DNA of 64,000 nt, from NCBI RefSeq assembly GCF_001205715.1, contig NZ_AQQZ01000002.1:429501-493500 (forward strand). Reading direction: 5' to 3'. Positions 61,317-64,000 of this stretch are shown here, piece after piece; the stretch's first letter is position 1, and every line of letters begins with the position of its first letter. Source of the stretch: Pseudaestuariivita atlantica (lineage in GTDB: Bacteria; Pseudomonadota; Alphaproteobacteria; Rhodobacterales; Rhodobacteraceae). The notes below the pieces were generated by a model. The model did no database searches. It saw nothing but the letters and a program-made list of their open reading frames with translations, and was not told where the DNA came from. The position numbers and the translations under genes were made by a program.

Positions 61317-62575
61317 AGGACATGGCAGATTACGACGCGCTTGATGCCGAGGCCCGGCGCATCCTCCACCTGAACGACCGGGGCGGGTACACCGTGCCGA
61401 CGGACGGATTGTACCCCTACCAGTGGAACTGGGATTCGGCCTTTGCCGCCTTCGGGTTTGCCCAGTTCGATCTGGACCGGGCGTGGGTTGAGCTTGAGAC
61501 GCTGATGACGGGGCAATGGGCGTCGGGCATGGTGCCGCACATCCTGTTTCACCAGGTCGATGACCGCTACTTCCCCGGTCCGGACGTGTGGCAAGGCGTG
61601 GGGCCGATCCCGTCGTCCGGCATCACGCAACCCGCCGTGGCCGCGATCTTTGCCCGCCTGATTTACGAGCAGGCGCCGGAGGAGAGCCGCGACCGGGTCA
61701 TGGCGCTCTGGCCCAAGCTGCGGGCCTGGCACCGCTGGTTCATGGATTGGCGCACGGATGACGCGGGCGCGATCTGTGTCACCCATCCATGGGAGGCAGG
61801 CCGCGACAACACGCCGGAATGGGATGCGCCGCTGAAGCGGATCGATCCGCAGGGGGTGGGCGAGTATACGCGCCGCGACACCTCGCACGTGGATCCAGCG
61901 ATGCGGCCGACCAAGTTCGACTATGACCGCTACATCTGGCTTGTGAACCTTGGCGCGTCTGTAGGGTGGGACGATGCCAAGCTGAAGGCGATCAACCCCT
62001 TCCGCGTGGCCGATCCGACGATGACATTCATCCTGCTCCGCGCGCATCGCGACCTGCTGGCGCTGGGGGAGGCGCTGGGCTGTGACACCGCCGGCATTGC
62101 CGACGAGATCGCGGTGCTTGAGGCAGGGGCGCGGTCCCTCTGGAACCCCGAACTGCGCTGTTTCGATGCGCGGGACGTGGTGACGGGGGACTGGGCGGGA
62201 TGCGTGTCGTCGGCCTCGTTCCTGTGCTGGGGTGCGGGGATCGACGATGCGGAGACCGCCGCGCATCTGGATCGCGTGATGGCCAAGGTGCAATACGGCG
62301 TGCCCAGCCACGATCCCGAAAGCCCACGGTTCGAACCCAAGCGCTACTGGCGCGGGCCGTCCTGGGCGATCATGAACTACCTGATCGGCTCCGGCCTCGC
62401 CGCGATGGGCAAGCCACAGGCAGACATGGTCCGCGACCACACCCGCGCCGCCATCGAACACCACGGCTTTGCCGAATATTTCGATCCGCTGACCGGCGAC
62501 CCGGCGGGCGGAAGCACGTTTACCTGGACCGCCGCCGTCTGGCTGGGCTGGGCATCTCCGAACGCGAGGGGCTGA
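61313..62575 (+). CDS. GH63-type glycosidase, glucosyl/mannosylglycerate hydrolase-like
   Basis: This 420-residue (alpha/alpha)6-barrel glycosidase has no signal peptide, so it is cytoplasmic. Motifs are YQWNWDSAF, THPWEAGRDNTPEWD, KRYWRGPSWAIMNYL and GFAEYFDPLTGDPAGGSTFTWTAAVWL, which match GH63-related hydrolases of mannosyl- or glucosylglycerate. The acidic residues in the HPWEAGRDN and FAEYFDP segments are the likely acid/base pair. In this operon it would cleave the imported glycoside. ATG 61313 overlaps the permease stop, and ATG 61322 is an alternative. Confidence 0.8.
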   Translation: MKDMADYDALDAEARRILHLNDRGGYTVPTDGLYPYQWNWDSAFAAFGFAQFDLDRAWVELETLMTGQWASGMVPHILFHQVDDRYFPGPDVWQGVGPIPSSGITQPAVAAIFARLIYEQAPEESRDRVMALWPKLRAWHRWFMDWRTDDAGAICVTHPWEAGRDNTPEWDAPLKRIDPQGVGEYTRRDTSHVDPAMRPTKFDYDRYIWLVNLGASVGWDDAKLKAINPFRVADPTMTFILLRAHRDLLALGEALGCDTAGIADEIAVLEAGARSLWNPELRCFDARDVVTGDWAGCVSSASFLCWGAGIDDAETAAHLDRVMAKVQYGVPSHDPESPRFEPKRYWRGPSWAIMNYLIGSGLAAMGKPQADMVRDHTRAAIEHHGFAEYFDPLTGDPAGGSTFTWTAAVWLGWASPNARG

Positions 62576-62578
62576 GGC

Positions 62579-63631
62579 ATGGGGGCAATCACGCTCGACA
62601 AAGTCGAAAAGTGGTTCGGCGAGGCGCAGGTGATCAAGGGCGTCGACCTTGAAATCGCGGATGGCGAGTTCGTCGTGTTCGTCGGCCCGTCCGGCTGCGG
62701 CAAGTCCACGCTTCTGCGGATGATTGGCGGGCTGGAGGATATCTCGCGCGGGCGGCTTCTGATCGATGGGCGGGACGTGACCGACCAGCCGCCATCAAAG
62801 CGCGGGCTGACGATGGTGTTCCAGTCCTACGCGCTTTATCCGCACATGTCGGTGGGCGACAACATGGGCTTTTCGCTCAAGGTCGCGGGTGCACCGAAGG
62901 CGGACATCGACAAGGCCGTCGCCCATGCCGCTGACGTGCTAAAGCTGACCGATTACCTCGACCGGCGGCCCAAGGATCTGTCGGGCGGGCAGCGGCAACG
63001 GGTCGCCATCGGGCGGTCCATCGTGCGCGACCCGACGGCGTTCCTGTTCGATGAGCCCTTGTCGAACCTCGACGCGGCGCTGAGGGTCGAGATGCGGTAC
63101 GAGATCGCGAAACTCAGTCAGCGCCTGAACCGCACGATGATCTACGTCACCCACGACCAGGTGGAGGCGATGACGCTCGCCGACCGGATCGTCGTGCTGG
63201 AGTTCGGCAAGATCGCGCAGGTGGGCACGCCGCGCGAGTTGTATGAGAACCCCGCCAACCTGTTCGTTGCGCAGTTCATCGGCTCGCCCAAGATGAACGT
63301 GATGGCCTGTGAGACGGATGGGGCGGGCTACACGCTTCCCGGTGGGCGTGGCGGCAAGGCCAAGGTCGCAGGAACTGCAACGCATCTGGGCATCCGGCCC
63401 GAACATATCGGGATCGGGGCCGCTGGGACGGGCCAGCTGGATGGCACGGTGGACGTGACCGAATACCTTGGCGCGGACACCTTCGTCGTGGTCGATGGTG
63501 CGTCCGGCCAGATCACCGTGCGGGTGACGGGGGACAGCACCTTGAAACCCGGAGAGACCGTCGGCCTCACCTTCGACCCCGCGCGATTGTCGTTCTTTGA
63601 TGCAGACGGGCTGGCGCTGGCCACGGGCTGA
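62579..63631 (+). CDS. ABC transporter ATP-binding protein (UgpC/MalK type)
   Basis: This 350-residue ATPase has Walker [11 protein letters not shown]-loop [12 protein letters not shown], signature [19 protein letters not shown], Walker [13 protein letters not shown] and the switch histidine in [12 protein letters not shown]-terminal TOBE/OB domain, about residues 235-350, is typical of sugar importers. It energises the two upstream permeases. Gene order is binding protein, permeases, hydrolase, ATPase. Confidence 0.96.
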   Translation: MGAITLDKVEKWFGEAQVIKGVDLEIADGEFVVFVGPSGCGKSTLLRMIGGLEDISRGRLLIDGRDVTDQPPSKRGLTMVFQSYALYPHMSVGDNMGFSLKVAGAPKADIDKAVAHAADVLKLTDYLDRRPKDLSGGQRQRVAIGRSIVRDPTAFLFDEPLSNLDAALRVEMRYEIAKLSQRLNRTMIYVTHDQVEAMTLADRIVVLEFGKIAQVGTPRELYENPANLFVAQFIGSPKMNVMACETDGAGYTLPGGRGGKAKVAGTATHLGIRPEHIGIGAAGTGQLDGTVDVTEYLGADTFVVVDGASGQITVRVTGDSTLKPGETVGLTFDPARLSFFDADGLALATG

Positions 63632-63679
63632 CGCGCCCGCCATTGCCCCCGCCCGCCCACGGCACTAGCCTTTGGCGCG

Positions 63680-64000
63680 ATGAACAAACCGCACCTGCCC
63701 ACGCAACCCCGCGCACGCGGCAAGCTGGAGATCGAGGTCTCGGCCAGCCCGCGCGGCACCAGGCTCGCCCGCCTGCACCAGGCCGGGGCGTTCCGGGCGC
63801 TGTTCCCGCACGGGGCTGGGATGACGGCGGTGATGCTGAACACCTCGGGCGGGGTGACGGGGGGTGATCGCTTTTCGGTGACGGCAAGCGCCGGGGAGGG
63901 CGCACATCTGACGCTCACCACGCAGGCCGCGGAACGCTATTACCGCGCGCAGCCGGGAGAGACGGGGCGGATCTCGACCGACCTGACGGTAGGGCGCGGC
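63680..64000 (+). CDS. ureD: urease accessory protein UreD, 5' part
   Basis: This reading frame stays open to the window edge, giving 107 residues. The product has FPHGAGMTAVMLNTSGGVTGGD and GAHLTLTTQAAERYYRA, which are hallmark UreD/UreH segments. UreD helps load nickel into urease, and the remaining ure genes should lie to the right of the window. ATG 63680 follows a short 48-bp intergenic space after the ABC ATPase gene. The gene is cut by the window edge, not truncated biologically. Confidence 0.9.
   Translation, partial: MNKPHLPTQPRARGKLEIEVSASPRGTRLARLHQAGAFRALFPHGAGMTAVMLNTSGGVTGGDRFSVTASAGEGAHLTLTTQAAERYYRAQPGETGRISTDLTVGRG

Noticed and set aside
63680-64000. Truncated ureD
   Set aside because: The frame is open to the window edge, so it is cut by the window, not by mutation.

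Overview
The window is GC-rich, densely packed DNA with GTGA/ATGA gene overlaps. Its gene content (DddQ-like cupins, DUF3035 lipoprotein, DUF1674/SDHAF4 protein, split MnmC, TctABC, AzlCD) points to an alphaproteobacterium of the Rhodobacteraceae, most likely a marine roseobacter. That placement is inference from gene content and composition, not from a marker-gene comparison. I saw no rRNA, tRNA, CRISPR array, insertion sequence or phage gene.

Layout. 1-16 kb is mostly housekeeping: a small secreted protein, an SDHAF4-like assembly factor, rsmB, a heparinase II/III-family protein, purH, lspA, a DUF3035 lipoprotein, a pair of M16 peptidases ending in a strong bidirectional terminator, dapA, a soluble lytic transglycosylase, two DMT exporters, and MnmC split into divergent mnmD and FAD-oxidase genes. 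16-33 kb is a catabolic island. Its leftward arm carries a DMGDH-like FAD/GcvT protein, an MDR reductase, two adjacent DddQ-like DMSP-lyase-family cupins, three enolase-superfamily enzymes and, further on, a class III aminotransferase. Its rightward arm carries an RpiR regulator, a Rieske oxygenase of the quaternary-amine type, two GFA formaldehyde-type proteins, an arylmalonate-decarboxylase-like protein, a sulfotransferase-like protein, a zinc alcohol dehydrogenase and an aldehyde dehydrogenase. I read it as an island for stripping methyl groups from, and breaking down, onium osmolytes such as proline-type betaines and perhaps DMSP.

32.8-47.8 kb is a single leftward run under an IclR regulator: class III aminotransferase, TctBAC carboxylate transporter, class I amidotransferase, cytochrome P450, glutamine-synthetase-like ligase, then the homoprotocatechuate meta-cleavage genes hpaF, hpaE, hpaD, hpaG-like and hpaH, with an aromatic-amino-acid-decarboxylase-like gene embedded. 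The ligase/amidotransferase/oxygenase trio resembles the gamma-glutamylation logic of aniline degradation, so the run may degrade an aromatic amine or amino acid. A 529-bp gene-free gap between hpaE and hpaD is packed with palindromes and degenerate repeats.

47.9-56 kb returns to core functions: accA, an AraC/GyrI-like regulator, LysE, a CPA2 antiporter, AzlCD, a class I aminotransferase and a type II NADH dehydrogenase. 56.2-63.6 kb is a LacI-controlled ABC sugar or solute operon. It has a perfect palindromic operator, a GH63-type glycosidase resembling glucosyl/mannosylglycerate hydrolases, and a permease with an unusual DUF11-like periplasmic domain. The window ends inside ureD.

The most interesting signals are the DddQ-like pair inside a betaine-type operon, a 29-bp hairpin repeat found three times in that island with a compensatory base-pair change, the gamma-glutamyl/P450/homoprotocatechuate combination, and the DUF11-bearing permease.
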